Shown here: one piece after another, positions 8,124-17,054 of the stretch
Layout: the number at the start of each line of letters is the position of its first letter
How positions within the stretch are numbered: the first letter of the stretch is position 1
Assembly: GCA_013822345.1 (NCBI GenBank)
Contig: PNKH01000043.1
Coordinates: 1-58,508, forward strand
Direction: 5' to 3'
Length of the DNA stretch: 58,508 nucleotides
Origin: Isosphaera sp.
Lineage (GTDB): Bacteria; Planctomycetota; Planctomycetia; Gemmatales; Gemmataceae
The notes under the pieces: model-generated
Databases searched by the model: none
Seen by the model: the letters and a program-made list of their open reading frames with translations, nothing else
What the model was told of the DNA's origin: nothing
Program-made: the position numbers and the translations under genes

Positions 8124-8819
8124 ATGCTCGTCGACCTGAACGCGGACCTCGGCGAGGGGGCCGGCGCCGACGCCGACCTGATGCCGCTGGTCACCTCGGC
8201 GAACGTCTGTTGCGGGCTGCACGCCGGCGGGCCGGGGGAGATCGCCCGTGCGCTCGGGCTGGCGCACCGGCACGGGGTCGCGGTCGGGGCCCACCCGGGC
8301 TACGCCGACCGGGAGCACTTCGGCCGCCGCGAGCTCGACCTTGGGAACCAGGACCTCGTCGCCCTGTGCGTGTACCAACTCGGGGCACTCGCCGCGATGG
8401 CCGCCGCCCTCGGCCTCGCCGTCCGGTACGTGAAGCCGCACGGCGCCCTGTACCACCGGGCGTGCCGCGACCGCGACACCGCCGACCTCGTCGTGGTCGC
8501 CGCGGCGCAGTCCGGGCTGCCGGTCGTCGGGCTCCCCGGGTCGGAACTGGAGGAGGCGTGCCGGGACCGGCTGCCGTTCGTCCCCGAAGGGTTCGCCGAC
8601 CGCCGCTACCGGCCCGACGGGTCGCTCGTCCCGCGGACCGAGCCGGACGCCTTCGTCCGCGACCCGGCGGAGGCCGTCGAGCAGGTCGACCGCCTGGTCC
8701 GCGGGCGCGGGGTGCGGACGGTCTGCGTCCACGGCGACAACCCGGACGCGGTCGCGTTCGCCCGGGCGGTGCGGGACGGGCTGGTCGCCCGCGGGTTCAC
8801 CCTGAAGGCGTTCGCGTGA
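8124..8819 (+). CDS. pxpA: 5-oxoprolinase subunit A (LamB/YcsF family)
   Basis: This 231-residue LamB/YcsF-family protein has the hallmark N-terminus VDLNADLGEG, followed by SANVCCGLHAGGP, GAHPGYADREHFGRR, VKPHGALYH and C-terminal VCVHGDNPDA. PxpA acts with PxpB and PxpC in ATP-dependent opening of 5-oxoproline (pyroglutamate). The start at 8124 was chosen because it gives this N-terminus. pxpC follows 142 bp downstream, but the usual pxpB is absent and palindrome E2 occupies the gap. Confidence 0.94.
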   Translation: MLVDLNADLGEGAGADADLMPLVTSANVCCGLHAGGPGEIARALGLAHRHGVAVGAHPGYADREHFGRRELDLGNQDLVALCVYQLGALAAMAAALGLAVRYVKPHGALYHRACRDRDTADLVVVAAAQSGLPVVGLPGSELEEACRDRLPFVPEGFADRRYRPDGSLVPRTEPDAFVRDPAEAVEQVDRLVRGRGVRTVCVHGDNPDAVAFARAVRDGLVARGFTLKAFA

Positions 8820-8830
8820 CGCCCCCCCCT

Positions 8831-8934
8831 GGACCGCGGCCGTCCCGGCCGCTGCTACCCCGGTCGGGATGCGACACGACCATCCCGGGGCGACCGGAGT
8901 TGTGCCGGTGGGGCGGCCGGGACGGCCGCGGTCC
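8831..8934. repeat. Palindrome E2
   Basis: Twenty-two-bp perfect outer arms (core GGACCGCGGCCGTCCCGG) and inner complementary segments form a second family E copy. It occupies the gap between pxpA and pxpC, where pxpB often sits in other genomes. Confidence 0.88.
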
Positions 8935-8961
8935 AAGCAAGAGCGGCCGCGCTCCAAACCC

Positions 8962-9867
8962 ATGAGCCTCGTCGTCCGCGACCCCGGGCTGTTCTCCCTC
9001 CTGGTCGGCGCCGGGCGGACCGGGAGCCGGGCGCTCGGGGTGCCGGTCGGCGGGGCGGCGGACCGGGCCGCCCTCGCCCTCGGGAATGGCCTGGTCGGCA
9101 ACCCGCCGGACGCCGTCGCCCTCGAACTCACCCTCGCCGGGCCGACGCTCGAAGCCCTCCACCCGGCGGCGTGCGTCGTGTTCGGCGCCCCGTTCCACCT
9201 CACCGTCGGCGGCCGCGACCTCACCGCCGGCACCACCTTCACGCTGCAGCCGGGCGACGTGCTCCGCGTCGGCGGGACGCCCACCGGGTGCCGCGGCTAC
9301 CTGTGCGCCGCCGGCGGGTTCGACGCCCCGGAGGTGCTCGGCAGCCGGTCCGCGTTCGACCCCGTGAAGCCCGGCGACGTGCTGACCTGCCGGCCGTCGC
9401 GGACCGAGCCGCGCGCCCTGCCGTTCGCCGCCGGGCCGCCGGGTCCGCTCCGCGTCCTCGACGGCCCGCAGCGCGACTGGTTCGCCGACGACGCCTTCTT
9501 CACCCGGACGTTCGCGGTGTCGGCGGCGAGCAACCGGATGGGGCTGCGGCTGACCGGCGACCCGCTCGCCCGCCGCCCGGGGGAGCTCGTGTCGGAGGCG
9601 GTCGCGCCGGGGGCGGTGCAGGTGACCAACGACGGCCTGCCGGTGGTGCTCGGGGTCGACGGGCAGACGATCGGCGGGTACCCGAAGGTGGCCCACCTGG
9701 TCCGCGCCGACCTCGACGCCCTCGCCCGTCTCCGGCCCGGCGACGCGGTGCGGTTCACCCGGGTGACATCCGAGGAAGCGGAGGCCGCGGCGCGGGAGCA
9801 GGCCGCGCTCCTGAGGGAATGGCTGACCCGGCTGCGGCACGCCGAGCGGGCGCCGGCGTTCCTTTGA
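8962..9867 (+). CDS. pxpC: 5-oxoprolinase subunit C (biotin-dependent carboxylase-like, KipA type)
   Basis: This 301-residue member of the PxpC/KipA family begins DPGLFSLLVGAGRTGSRALGV and has GVPVGGAADRAA, the central SNRMGLRLTG and C-terminal VVLGVDGQTIGGYPKVA, all typical of the family. It would form the 5-oxoprolinase complex with PxpA. PxpB is missing from this window, so the complex must recruit it from elsewhere or work without it. The start at 8962 follows palindrome E2. Confidence 0.93.
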   Translation: MSLVVRDPGLFSLLVGAGRTGSRALGVPVGGAADRAALALGNGLVGNPPDAVALELTLAGPTLEALHPAACVVFGAPFHLTVGGRDLTAGTTFTLQPGDVLRVGGTPTGCRGYLCAAGGFDAPEVLGSRSAFDPVKPGDVLTCRPSRTEPRALPFAAGPPGPLRVLDGPQRDWFADDAFFTRTFAVSAASNRMGLRLTGDPLARRPGELVSEAVAPGAVQVTNDGLPVVLGVDGQTIGGYPKVAHLVRADLDALARLRPGDAVRFTRVTSEEAEAAAREQAALLREWLTRLRHAERAPAFL

Positions 9868-9921
9868 CCTTGCCCCGTTCCCGGCCGCCGGTATCGTCCG
9901 CCGCAAACCACGGAGGGTGCT

Positions 9922-10224
9922 ATGCGGTACGCGGCGGTCAGCGGGCTCGGGGCGGCGTGCGTCGGCCTCGGGGCGTATCTCCTGTTGCGGCTCTCCACGC
10001 CGGACGCCCCGGCCCCGTTGCCGGCGCCCCCGCCGCCGGCGGTGGTGGCCGCCCCGGCCCCGCTCCCGGCGTCCGTCCTGGCCGAGGTGGTCGACCTGGC
10101 CGACCTCGACGCCCTGCTGGACCCGCCGGCCCGGCCCGACACCGGGGCCCCGTTCGACCCCGACCCGGCGGTCGTCCCGGCGTCCGGCCCGGCCCCGGCC
10201 GTCATCCCGTTCGCGGTCGATTGA
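9922..10224 (+). CDS. Small membrane-anchored or exported protein
   Basis: This 100-residue protein has one N-terminal hydrophobic helix (about residues 5-24) and a Pro/Ala-rich tail containing an acidic stretch (VVDLADLDALLDPP). No known domain is recognised. The start is supported by GGAGGG seven bases upstream of the ATG. A possible promoter (TTGCCC, 16 bp, TATCGT at 9870-9897) precedes it, so it is probably independent of pxpC. Confidence 0.65.
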   Translation: MRYAAVSGLGAACVGLGAYLLLRLSTPDAPAPLPAPPPPAVVAAPAPLPASVLAEVVDLADLDALLDPPARPDTGAPFDPDPAVVPASGPAPAVIPFAVD

Positions 10225-10248
10225 TCGCCCCCGGCCCCGCCGTAGAAT
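10221..10248 (+). promoter_or_regulatory. Promoter of the exported-protein gene at 10282
   Basis: TTGATC (10221-10226) and TAGAAT (10243-10248) are spaced 16 bp apart. The -35 element overlaps the TGA stop of the preceding gene. Confidence 0.5.
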
Positions 10249-10281
10249 GCCCCGGTGTCGCCCCACACCGGAGCCTTCCCC

Positions 10282-10842
10282 ATGCGCCTCCTCCTCGCCG
10301 CCGCCCTCGCCGCGGCCGCCGCCTCCTCCCCGTCCGCCCCCGCCCAGGACAAGAAGGGCACCGCCGTCGAACTCGGCGGCCTCAAGTCGACCACCCCGGC
10401 CGACTGGAAGGAGGAGGCCCTCCCGGCGAAGTCGATGCGGATGAACACGTTCAAGCTGCCGAAGGCGGACGGCGACCCGGAGGACGCGGACCTCGGGCTG
10501 TTCTTCTTCCGCGGCAACGCCGGCACCATCCAGCAGAACCTGGAGCGGCAGGAGAAGAAGTTCGAGCTGCCGGCCGGGACGAAGCCGGAGGACGCGATCA
10601 AGGTGGAGAAGCTGAAGGTCGGGACGTTCGACGGGGTGTACCAGGACATCCGGGGGACGTACCTGAAGAAGACCGCCCCGTTCGACCCGAACGCGAAGAC
10701 GACGAAGGTGGAGAACTACCGCCAGCTGTACGTCATCTTCGAGACCAAGGACGGGCAGTACTACATGACCCTGGTCGGCCCGGCCAAGACGGTCGAGAAG
10801 CACAAGAAGGGGTTCGACGAGTGGCTGAAGAACTTCAAGTGA
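10282..10842 (+). CDS. Exported protein of unknown function
   Basis: This 186-residue secreted protein has a signal peptide (MRLLLAA... cleaved near SAPAQ). The body is Lys-rich with alternating strands: VELGGLKSTTPADWKEE, KVGTFDGVYQDIRGTYLKK, and QYYMTLVGPAKTVEKHKKGFDEW at the C-terminus. The final 'tGpak.ve.h...f..wl' pattern resembles planctomycete secreted proteins with a PsbP/Mog1-like fold, but that is only a suggestion. I prefer the ATG at 10282 over an upstream in-frame GTG because it starts the signal peptide. Palindrome H follows 4 bp after the stop. Confidence 0.82.
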   Translation: MRLLLAAALAAAAASSPSAPAQDKKGTAVELGGLKSTTPADWKEEALPAKSMRMNTFKLPKADGDPEDADLGLFFFRGNAGTIQQNLERQEKKFELPAGTKPEDAIKVEKLKVGTFDGVYQDIRGTYLKKTAPFDPNAKTTKVENYRQLYVIFETKDGQYYMTLVGPAKTVEKHKKGFDEWLKNFK

Positions 10843-10846
10843 GCCG

Positions 10847-10915
10847 CGGTTAGCGACGCGTCGCAGACGCGTCCGCGTACCCAGCGCGGACGCGTCTGCG
10901 ACGCGTCGCTAACCG
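10847..10915. repeat. Palindrome H
   Basis: Thirty-one-bp perfect arms (core CGGTTAGCGACGCGTCGCAG) with a 7-nt loop lie between the exported-protein gene and queA. It is the only copy of its family in this window and could terminate the upstream transcript. Confidence 0.9.
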
Positions 10916-10924
10916 GGTCGAGTC

Positions 10925-11950
10925 ATGTCCGACGCGTTCTTCGACTACCACCTGCCCGACCACCTGGTCGCCCAGCACCCGGCGGCCCGGCGGGACGAGT
11001 CCCGCCTGCTCGTCGTCCGCCGCGACACCGGCGCCCTCGACCACCGCACCTTCCGCGACCTCCCCGACCTCCTCGCCCCCGGCGACCTGCTCGTCCTGAA
11101 CGACACCCGGGTGCTCCACGCCCGGCTCGTCGGTCGGCGCGAGCGGACCGGCGGGAAGTGGGAAGGGCTGTTCCTCCGCGCGGCCGGCGACCACTGGGAG
11201 ATGCTCGCCCAGACCCGCGGCTACCCGGAGGCCGGCACCGTCTTCGTCACCGACACCGGGCTGCGGCTCACCCTCCGCGGCCGGACCGCCGACCGCCACT
11301 GGCTGATGGAGCCGGACCCGGCCGGGCCGCCGGCCGAACTGCTGGGCCGGTTCGGCCACGTCCCGCTCCCGCCGTACATCCGCAAGGGCCGCGGCGGGGA
11401 CGCCGACCGGGAGCGGTATCAGACGGTGTACGCCGACCGGGCCGGGTCGGTGGCGGCGCCGACGGCCGGGCTGCACTTCACCCCGGAGCTGTTCGCACGG
11501 CTCGCGGACCGGGGCGTCGGCACCGCCCGGGTGACGCTCCACGTCGGGCTCGGGACGTTCGCCCCGGTGAAGGTCGACGACCCGGAGAAGCACGAGATCC
11601 ACCGGGAGTGGTGCGAGGTGTCGGAGGCGACGGCCGACGCGGTCCGGGCGGCGAAGGGGCGCGGCGGGCGGGTGGTCGCGGTCGGGACGACGACGGTTCG
11701 GACGCTGGAGACGGCGGCCGGGCCGGACGGGGTGCGGCCGTTCTCCGGCGAGACGGGGCTGTACGTCCGCCCGCCGTTCGCGTTCCGGGTCGTCGACGGG
11801 CTGGTGACGAACTTCCACCTGCCGCGGACGACGCTGCTGCTGTTGGTCGGGGCGTTCGCGGGGCCGGAGGTGCTGCGGGCGGCGTACGCCGAGGCGGTCA
11901 CCCGGGGGTACCGGTTCTACAGCTACGGGGACGCGATGCTGGTGCTCTGA
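10925..11950 (+). CDS. queA: tRNA preQ1(34) S-adenosylmethionine ribosyltransferase-isomerase QueA
   Basis: This 341-residue cytosolic enzyme of queuosine synthesis transfers and isomerises the ribosyl moiety of SAM onto preQ1 in tRNA. It has the typical N-terminus (FDYHLPDHLVAQHPAARRDESRLL), LVLNDTRVLHARL, VPLPPYIRKG, the signature VAAPTAGLHFTPEL, THVGLGTF-like LHVGLGTFAPVK and C-terminal TNFHLPRTTLLLLVGAF. The length is normal. Substrates in this window would include tRNA-Asn(GTT). It is convergent with the Rpn-like gene. Confidence 0.97.
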   Translation: MSDAFFDYHLPDHLVAQHPAARRDESRLLVVRRDTGALDHRTFRDLPDLLAPGDLLVLNDTRVLHARLVGRRERTGGKWEGLFLRAAGDHWEMLAQTRGYPEAGTVFVTDTGLRLTLRGRTADRHWLMEPDPAGPPAELLGRFGHVPLPPYIRKGRGGDADRERYQTVYADRAGSVAAPTAGLHFTPELFARLADRGVGTARVTLHVGLGTFAPVKVDDPEKHEIHREWCEVSEATADAVRAAKGRGGRVVAVGTTTVRTLETAAGPDGVRPFSGETGLYVRPPFAFRVVDGLVTNFHLPRTTLLLLVGAFAGPEVLRAAYAEAVTRGYRFYSYGDAMLVL

Positions 11951-11958
11951 CGCGGCGG

Positions 11959-12810
11959 TCAGAGCGGCAAGTCGGCCGGGGCGGCGACGCGGTACACCTG
12001 AAGGAGGGCGGCCCGGAGGCGGTCCGGGTCGGTGGTCGCCCGGACCCGGGCCTCGACCTCCGGCGGGACCGCCCCGAACCGCTCCCCGAGCAGGGCGAGC
12101 ACGGCGTCCTGGTTGGCCATGACCGCCCCCTCTTCCAGGATCGCCTGGTACGTCGACGACTCGCGCATCTTCTGCACCCCGTGGAACAACGTCCGGGCCA
12201 CGGCCTTATCATACCGCAGCCCGAGGAGCAGGTAAGCGCAGCTCAGCAACAGGTTCTCGGCCTCGGTCGCCCCGGCCTCGCGGGTCACCCGGTCGGCGAA
12301 CCGGGACACGACCTGCGGCAGCCGCGGGGCCGCGTCGTCGGTCAGCAGGGCGAGCGGGGCCGCCCCCAGTCCGCCGGCCAGGAGCGCGTCCGCCGCCAGC
12401 TCCCACACCCGCACCACCGCGTACCCGAACCGCAGGTACTCCCGCCCGTCCGCGGACCGCCGGACCAGGTCCCCGGTCAGCCCGGACGTGTTCGCCTCGC
12501 GCCGGAGTAGCAGCGCGACCGTGTGGACCGGCCCGCCGTACCGGTCCTCCAGCAGCACGTTGTACAGCAGCAGCCGGTCCGGGAACCCGCCGTCCCAGCT
12601 CGACTGCGGCTCCAGGTGGAGGAGCCCGGCGGCCGGCGGGCGGAGCCGGAACACCTTGTCGGCGACCGGCCGGACGGTGGACAGGTCGGGGTCGAGCGGG
12701 TCGGCCGCGACGCCGGCCGGCAGCCCGACGAGCGGGGCCAGCCACCCGACCCAGTCGGGGGCGCAGGCGTCGAGCAACTGCTTCAGCACGGCGTCGAACG
12801 ATCCGGCCAT
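11959..12810 (-). CDS. Rpn/PD-(D/E)XK nuclease-family (putative transposase-like) protein
   Basis: This 283-residue protein has the pattern of the Rpn family: LLHLEPQSSWDGGFPDRLLLYNV, followed by VHTVALLLRREAN, YLRFGYAVVRVWEL and, near the C-terminus, SSTYQAILEEG and LLGERFG. The E..Q..-D segment corresponds to the nuclease core. Closely similar proteins are expanded in Gemmata-like genomes; Rpn proteins in E. coli promote RecA-independent recombination. There is no terminal inverted repeat pair around the gene, so I do not call it an insertion sequence. It lies 14 bp downstream of proS on the same strand and may be cotranscribed. Confidence 0.85.
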   Translation of the reverse strand: MAGSFDAVLKQLLDACAPDWVGWLAPLVGLPAGVAADPLDPDLSTVRPVADKVFRLRPPAAGLLHLEPQSSWDGGFPDRLLLYNVLLEDRYGGPVHTVALLLRREANTSGLTGDLVRRSADGREYLRFGYAVVRVWELAADALLAGGLGAAPLALLTDDAAPRLPQVVSRFADRVTREAGATEAENLLLSCAYLLLGLRYDKAVARTLFHGVQKMRESSTYQAILEEGAVMANQDAVLALLGERFGAVPPEVEARVRATTDPDRLRAALLQVYRVAAPADLPL

Positions 12811-12824
12811 CGGCGCCCCGCCGG

Positions 12825-14366
12825 TCAGTACGCCCGGGCGAACACCACCCGCCGGGCCGACGGCTTCCCCGAAAAGATGCACGTCCCCGGCTCCTGCTCC
12901 CCGTCGAACGGCAGGCACCGGATCGTCGCCTTGTACTCCTTCTGCACCCGGTCCTCCGTCTCCCGCGTCCCGTCCCAGTGGGCGTACACGAACTTCAGCA
13001 TCTCCGCTCCGGCCTCGTCGCCCTCCTCCCGCGCCGGGAACAGCGCCTTGAACTCGTCCAGCGTGCTCGCCGTCACCGTGCACCGGTCGCGGTACGCCTT
13101 CGCCCGGTCGTACAGCGCCTTCTGGATGTCGCGCAGCAGCGTGTCGATGTGCGCCGCCGCCCCCGCCAGCGGCACCCCGAACTGCTTCCCGTCCTTCCCC
13201 GGCACGTCCCGCCGGGCCACCGCGCACGCGCTCTTCTCGATGTCCTTCGGCCCGATCTCGACCCGCACCGGCACCCCGCGCACCTCGTATTCCGCGTACC
13301 GGTGCCCGGGCGAGTTCTTCATGTCGTTGTCGAGCTTCACGGCGATCGGCTCGTACCCGTAGAAGTCGTCCCGCGGCAACGCCCGCAGCTCCGCCGCCAG
13401 CCGCTCGGCCGCGGCCAGGCACGGCGCCCGCTCGGCCTCGTTCTTCCCGAGCGGGCAGATGACGACGTGCGTCGGGGCGAGCCGCGGCGGCACCACCAAC
13501 CCGTTGTCGTCCGAGTGCGTCATGATGAGGCCGCCGATGAGGCGCGTGCTGACGCCCCAGCTCGTCGCCCAGGCGAAGTCCTCCTTGTTCTGCTCGTCAC
13601 GGAACGTCACGTCGAACGCCTTGGCGAAGTTCTGGCCGAGGAAGTGGCTCGTCCCGGCCTGCAGCGCCTTGCCGTCCTGCATCATCGCCTCGATGCACAG
13701 CGTGTACACCGCCCCGGGGAACTTCTGCCCGTCGGTCTTCGGCCCGACCAGCACCGGCATCGCCATGAACTCCTCGGCGAACTTCTGGTACACGCGGACC
13801 ATCTGCAGCGTCTCGGCCTCCGCCTCCTTCGCGGTGGCGTGGGCGGTGTGGCCCTCCTGCCACAGGAACTCGGCGGTCCGCAGGAACAGCCGGGTCCGCA
13901 TCTCCCACCGGACCACGTTGCACCACTGGTTGACGAGGATCGGCAGGTCGCGGTAGCTCTGCACCCACTTCTTGTAGGTGTTCCAGATGATCGTCTCGGA
14001 CGTCGGCCGGATGATCAGCGGCTCCTCCAGCTTGGCCTCCGGGTCGACGTGCAGCGGCTTGCCCGGCTCGGCCTTCAGCCGGTAGTGGGTGACGACGGCG
14101 CACTCCTTGGCGAACCCCTCGGCCATCTGCTCTTCCTTGGCGAGGTACGACATCGGGATGAACAGCGGGAAGTACGCGTTGACGTGCCCGGTGTCCTTGA
14201 ACAGGCGGTCGAGGCCGCGCTGCATCTTCTCCCACAGGGCGTACCCGGTCGGCTTGATGACCATGCACCCGCGGACGTCCGAGTTGTCGGCCAGCCCGGC
14301 CTCCTTGACCACGTCCAGGTACCACTGGGGGTAGTTCTTCGCGCGGGCGGTGATGGCGTCGGCCAT
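12825..14366 (-). CDS. proS: Prolyl-tRNA synthetase, archaeal/eukaryal-type (ProS type 3)
   Basis: This 513-residue class II synthetase charges tRNA-Pro. It starts [18 protein letters not shown], has [17 protein letters not shown], the motif 2 region [17 protein letters not shown], and ends in a C-terminal Tyr (VVFARAY). It lacks the editing insertion of the longer bacterial ProRS. Both the short length and the Tyr end are features of the archaeal-like form, which is found in scattered bacteria. The -10-like TATAAC (14402-14407) lies 36 bp upstream. Confidence 0.96.
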   Translation of the reverse strand: MADAITARAKNYPQWYLDVVKEAGLADNSDVRGCMVIKPTGYALWEKMQRGLDRLFKDTGHVNAYFPLFIPMSYLAKEEQMAEGFAKECAVVTHYRLKAEPGKPLHVDPEAKLEEPLIIRPTSETIIWNTYKKWVQSYRDLPILVNQWCNVVRWEMRTRLFLRTAEFLWQEGHTAHATAKEAEAETLQMVRVYQKFAEEFMAMPVLVGPKTDGQKFPGAVYTLCIEAMMQDGKALQAGTSHFLGQNFAKAFDVTFRDEQNKEDFAWATSWGVSTRLIGGLIMTHSDDNGLVVPPRLAPTHVVICPLGKNEAERAPCLAAAERLAAELRALPRDDFYGYEPIAVKLDNDMKNSPGHRYAEYEVRGVPVRVEIGPKDIEKSACAVARRDVPGKDGKQFGVPLAGAAAHIDTLLRDIQKALYDRAKAYRDRCTVTASTLDEFKALFPAREEGDEAGAEMLKFVYAHWDGTRETEDRVQKEYKATIRCLPFDGEQEPGTCIFSGKPSARRVVFARAY

Positions 14367-14547
14367 GAGCGGCGGCTCCGGGAACGGGGGGCGGTGGTCA
14401 CGTTATAGACACGGACACCGGCCGGGTCGGGAGGTGACCGCGGGGCGTTTCCGCTTGCCCGGCGGCGGCCGCCGCCTTACACTCCAATCAGCCTGCGACG
14501 CTGCCCGCCACCCGCCCCCGCGCCCACCCGTCCCGCGAGACCACCCC

Positions 14548-16758
14548 ATGCGATGGCCCGTCGCGCTCGCCTGCGTCGCCGCGCTCGCGCCCGCCCCGGC
14601 GTCCGCGGCCGAGCCCCCGTCGTTCGTCCGCGACGTGATCCCGCTCCTCACCAAGGCCGGGTGCAACCAGGGGGCGTGCCACGGCAAGGGGGCCGGCCAG
14701 AACGGGTTCCGCCTGTCCCTCCGCGGGTTCGCCCCGGAACTCGACCACACGTGGATCACCCGCGAGTTCAGCGGCCGGCGCCTCGACCCGACCCGGCCCG
14801 AAGACAGCCTGCTGCTCCGGAAAGCGACCGGCCAGACGCCGCACGAGGGCGGCCGGCTGTTCGCCCCCGGGAGCCGCGAGTACGAGTTGCTGCTCGCCTG
14901 GGTGAGGGCCGGGTTCCCCGGGCCGGACAAGGCCGAGCCGAAGGTCAGCAAGCTCGAACTGACCCCGGCGGCGAAGGTGCTGAAGGTCGGCGAGGCGGTG
15001 CAGCTGGTCGCCACCGCCACGTTCGCCGACGGCACCACCCGCGACGTCACCTGGCTCACCAAGTTCGACTCCAACGACCCGGCGTACCTCGACGTCTCGC
15101 CCGACGGGAAGGCGAAGGCCGTCCGGAACGGGGCGAGCGCCGTCCGGGCGATGTTCCTCACCGAGGTCGCCGTCTGCGTCGTCAGCATGCCGTTCGACCG
15201 CCCCGTCGACCCGACGCGGTTCGACGGCGGGAACAACTTCGTCGACACCCACGTCCTCGCCAAGCTGAAGGAGCTGCGGATCGAACCGTCCGACCTGTGC
15301 GCGGACGACGAGTTCGTCCGCCGGGTCTTCCTCGACGCCTGCGGCGTCATGCCGACCGCCGACGAGGTCACGGCGTTCGTCGCCGACCGCGACCCGAAGA
15401 AGCGCGAGAAGCTCGTCGACGCCGTCCTCGCCCGGCCGGAGTTCACCGACTACTGGACGCTGCAGCTCGGCGACCTCTTGCAGAACCGCCGGGAGCGCGA
15501 CCACGACGTCCGCGGGGTGAAGGGCGTCCGCCAGTTCCACGACTGGCTGCGGAAGCAGGTGGTGGCGAACCGGCCGTGGGACGAGCTGGCCCGCGACGTG
15601 CTGACCGCGACCGGGCCGAGCACCGACCGCCCGGCCGTCGGGTACTACGTGGTGACGGTCGGGGAGCAGCGGCACGGGGAGAACTCGGAGGCCCCGGAGT
15701 CGGTGGCGCAGGCGTTCCTCGGGACGCGGATCGGCTGCGCCCGGTGCCACAACCACCCGCTGGAGCGGTTCACCCAGGACGACTTCTACCACTTCGCCGC
15801 GTACTTCAGCCGGGTGAAGCTCGACCGGAAGGACTCGAAGCAGGGGCCGACCGTCCTGCGGGTGTCGCACCCCGACGACAAGCAGAACAAGAACCCGGTC
15901 GGGGTGAGCCAGCCGCGGACCGGGATGTTCATGAAGCCCCAACCGCTGGACCGCACCCCGGCGGACGTGAAGCCGGGCGACGACCCGCGGGCGGCGCTGG
16001 CGGCGTGGGTCACCGACCCGTCGAACGAGCACTTCGCCGGGGCGATGGTGAACCGCGTCTGGCGGCACTACCTGGGGGTCGGGCTGGTCGAGCCGGTGGA
16101 CGACCTGCGGGCGACGAACCCGCCGACCAACCCGGCGCTGTGGAGGGCGCTGGTCGGGGAGTTCGTCGGGAGGAAGTTCGACCTGCGGGCGCTGACCCGG
16201 GTGGTGTTGACCTCGCGGACGTACCAGTTGTCGAGCGCGACCCGGCCGGGGAACGCGGCCGACGCCCGGTTCTACTCGCACTACTACGCCCGGCGGCTGC
16301 CGGCGGAGGTGATGCTGGACGCGATCTGCGACGCGACCGGGGTGCCGGAGAAGTTCGACGGGTATCCGGTCGGGGTGCGGGCGGTGCAGGTGCCGGACCC
16401 CGGGGCGGCGTCGTACTTCCTGCGGACGTTCGGGCGGTCGGAGCGGGTGACGGCGTGCGCCTGCGAGCGGGTCGGGGAGGTGAGCCTGCCGGCGGTGCTG
16501 CACCTGGTCGCCGGGGACACGGTGACCGGGAAGGTGGGGTCCGGGAACGGGTGGCTGGCGAGGCGGCTGGCGGCGGAGAAGGACGACGACAAGTTGCTCG
16601 ACGCGCTGTTCCTGCGGTGCCTGGCGCGGGGGCCGTCGGCGGCGGAGCGGGCGAAGGTGAAGGGGCTGCTGGCGGAGGACGGGGCGGGGCGGGAGGCGGT
16701 GTTCCGGGACGTGTTCTGGGCGGTGCTGAACACGAAGGAGTTCCTATTCAACCGGTGA
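14548..16758 (+). CDS. DUF1549/DUF1553 planctomycete cytochrome-type exported protein with Ig-like domain
   Basis: This 736-residue secreted protein has a signal peptide ending at SAAEP. An N-terminal heme-type segment has CNQGACHG (Cys39, Cys44, His45), followed by an Ig-like BIG2 domain (about residues 132-205). DUF1549 contains the second motif CARCHNHP (about 397), and DUF1553 ends with the family-typical LNTKEFLFNR. Such proteins usually pair with a DUF1501 gene and are thought to act in periplasmic redox or carbohydrate-associated processes. No DUF1501 partner follows here; palindrome C1 does. The start at 14548 was chosen for the signal peptide. Confidence 0.92.
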   Translation: MRWPVALACVAALAPAPASAAEPPSFVRDVIPLLTKAGCNQGACHGKGAGQNGFRLSLRGFAPELDHTWITREFSGRRLDPTRPEDSLLLRKATGQTPHEGGRLFAPGSREYELLLAWVRAGFPGPDKAEPKVSKLELTPAAKVLKVGEAVQLVATATFADGTTRDVTWLTKFDSNDPAYLDVSPDGKAKAVRNGASAVRAMFLTEVAVCVVSMPFDRPVDPTRFDGGNNFVDTHVLAKLKELRIEPSDLCADDEFVRRVFLDACGVMPTADEVTAFVADRDPKKREKLVDAVLARPEFTDYWTLQLGDLLQNRRERDHDVRGVKGVRQFHDWLRKQVVANRPWDELARDVLTATGPSTDRPAVGYYVVTVGEQRHGENSEAPESVAQAFLGTRIGCARCHNHPLERFTQDDFYHFAAYFSRVKLDRKDSKQGPTVLRVSHPDDKQNKNPVGVSQPRTGMFMKPQPLDRTPADVKPGDDPRAALAAWVTDPSNEHFAGAMVNRVWRHYLGVGLVEPVDDLRATNPPTNPALWRALVGEFVGRKFDLRALTRVVLTSRTYQLSSATRPGNAADARFYSHYYARRLPAEVMLDAICDATGVPEKFDGYPVGVRAVQVPDPGAASYFLRTFGRSERVTACACERVGEVSLPAVLHLVAGDTVTGKVGSGNGWLARRLAAEKDDDKLLDALFLRCLARGPSAAERAKVKGLLAEDGAGREAVFRDVFWAVLNTKEFLFNR

Positions 16759-16792
16759 CCGGGTCAGTCCGAGCCGGGCGCGCGAGCGACGG

Positions 16793-16980
16793 GTCTTCAC
16801 CCCGGAGGGGTGGGACAGCGTAGCCCGGGGCAACGCCCCGGGTACGCGGCCCGAACCAACTCTCAGCCTGAAGGGCTGGGACAACGCCGTGTCGCAGCCC
16901 TTCGGGCTGCGGCCCTCCCGCCTCTGCCGACCCGGGGCGTTGCCCCGGGCTACGCTGTCCCACCCCTTCGGGGTGAAGAC
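16793..16980. repeat. Palindrome C1 (nested, 188 bp)
   Basis: The outer arms read CTTCACCCC-GGAGGGGTGGGACAG, then GTAGCCCGGGGCAACGCCCC, and return in complement at the right. Inner arms contain AGCCTGAAGGGCTGGGAC and its near-complement. It overlaps the 3' end of a truncated VapC-like gene. Other copies are at 35400 and 45491. Confidence 0.93.
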
Positions 16981-17054
16981 GGGCCGGCTCCGGCGCCATT
17001 CCCCTTGGCGCGCAGGTTGTGGGCGCAGACGTTCGTGTCGTGGAGGTACTTCAT
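16950..17054 (-). pseudogene. Truncated PIN-domain (VapC-like) toxin
   Basis: The ATG at 17054 overlaps the antitoxin stop in an ATGA. The first residues, MKYLHDTNVCAHNLRAKG, match the N-terminus of VapC PIN-domain toxins, including the first catalytic Asp (Asp6). After about 24 residues the frame enters palindrome C1 and stops, giving 34 codons instead of roughly 130. The remaining catalytic acids are missing, so no active RNase can be made. This reading is based on the visible N-terminal motif and operon structure. Confidence 0.72.

Noticed and set aside
11959-12810. Insertion sequence around the Rpn-like gene
   Set aside because: There are no terminal inverted repeats or target duplications flanking the gene, and it sits cleanly between queA and proS.
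16793-16980. Possible CRISPR or tandem repeat array
   Set aside because: The repeated words form complementary arms in a nested palindrome, not direct repeats with unique spacers; no cas genes are in the window.
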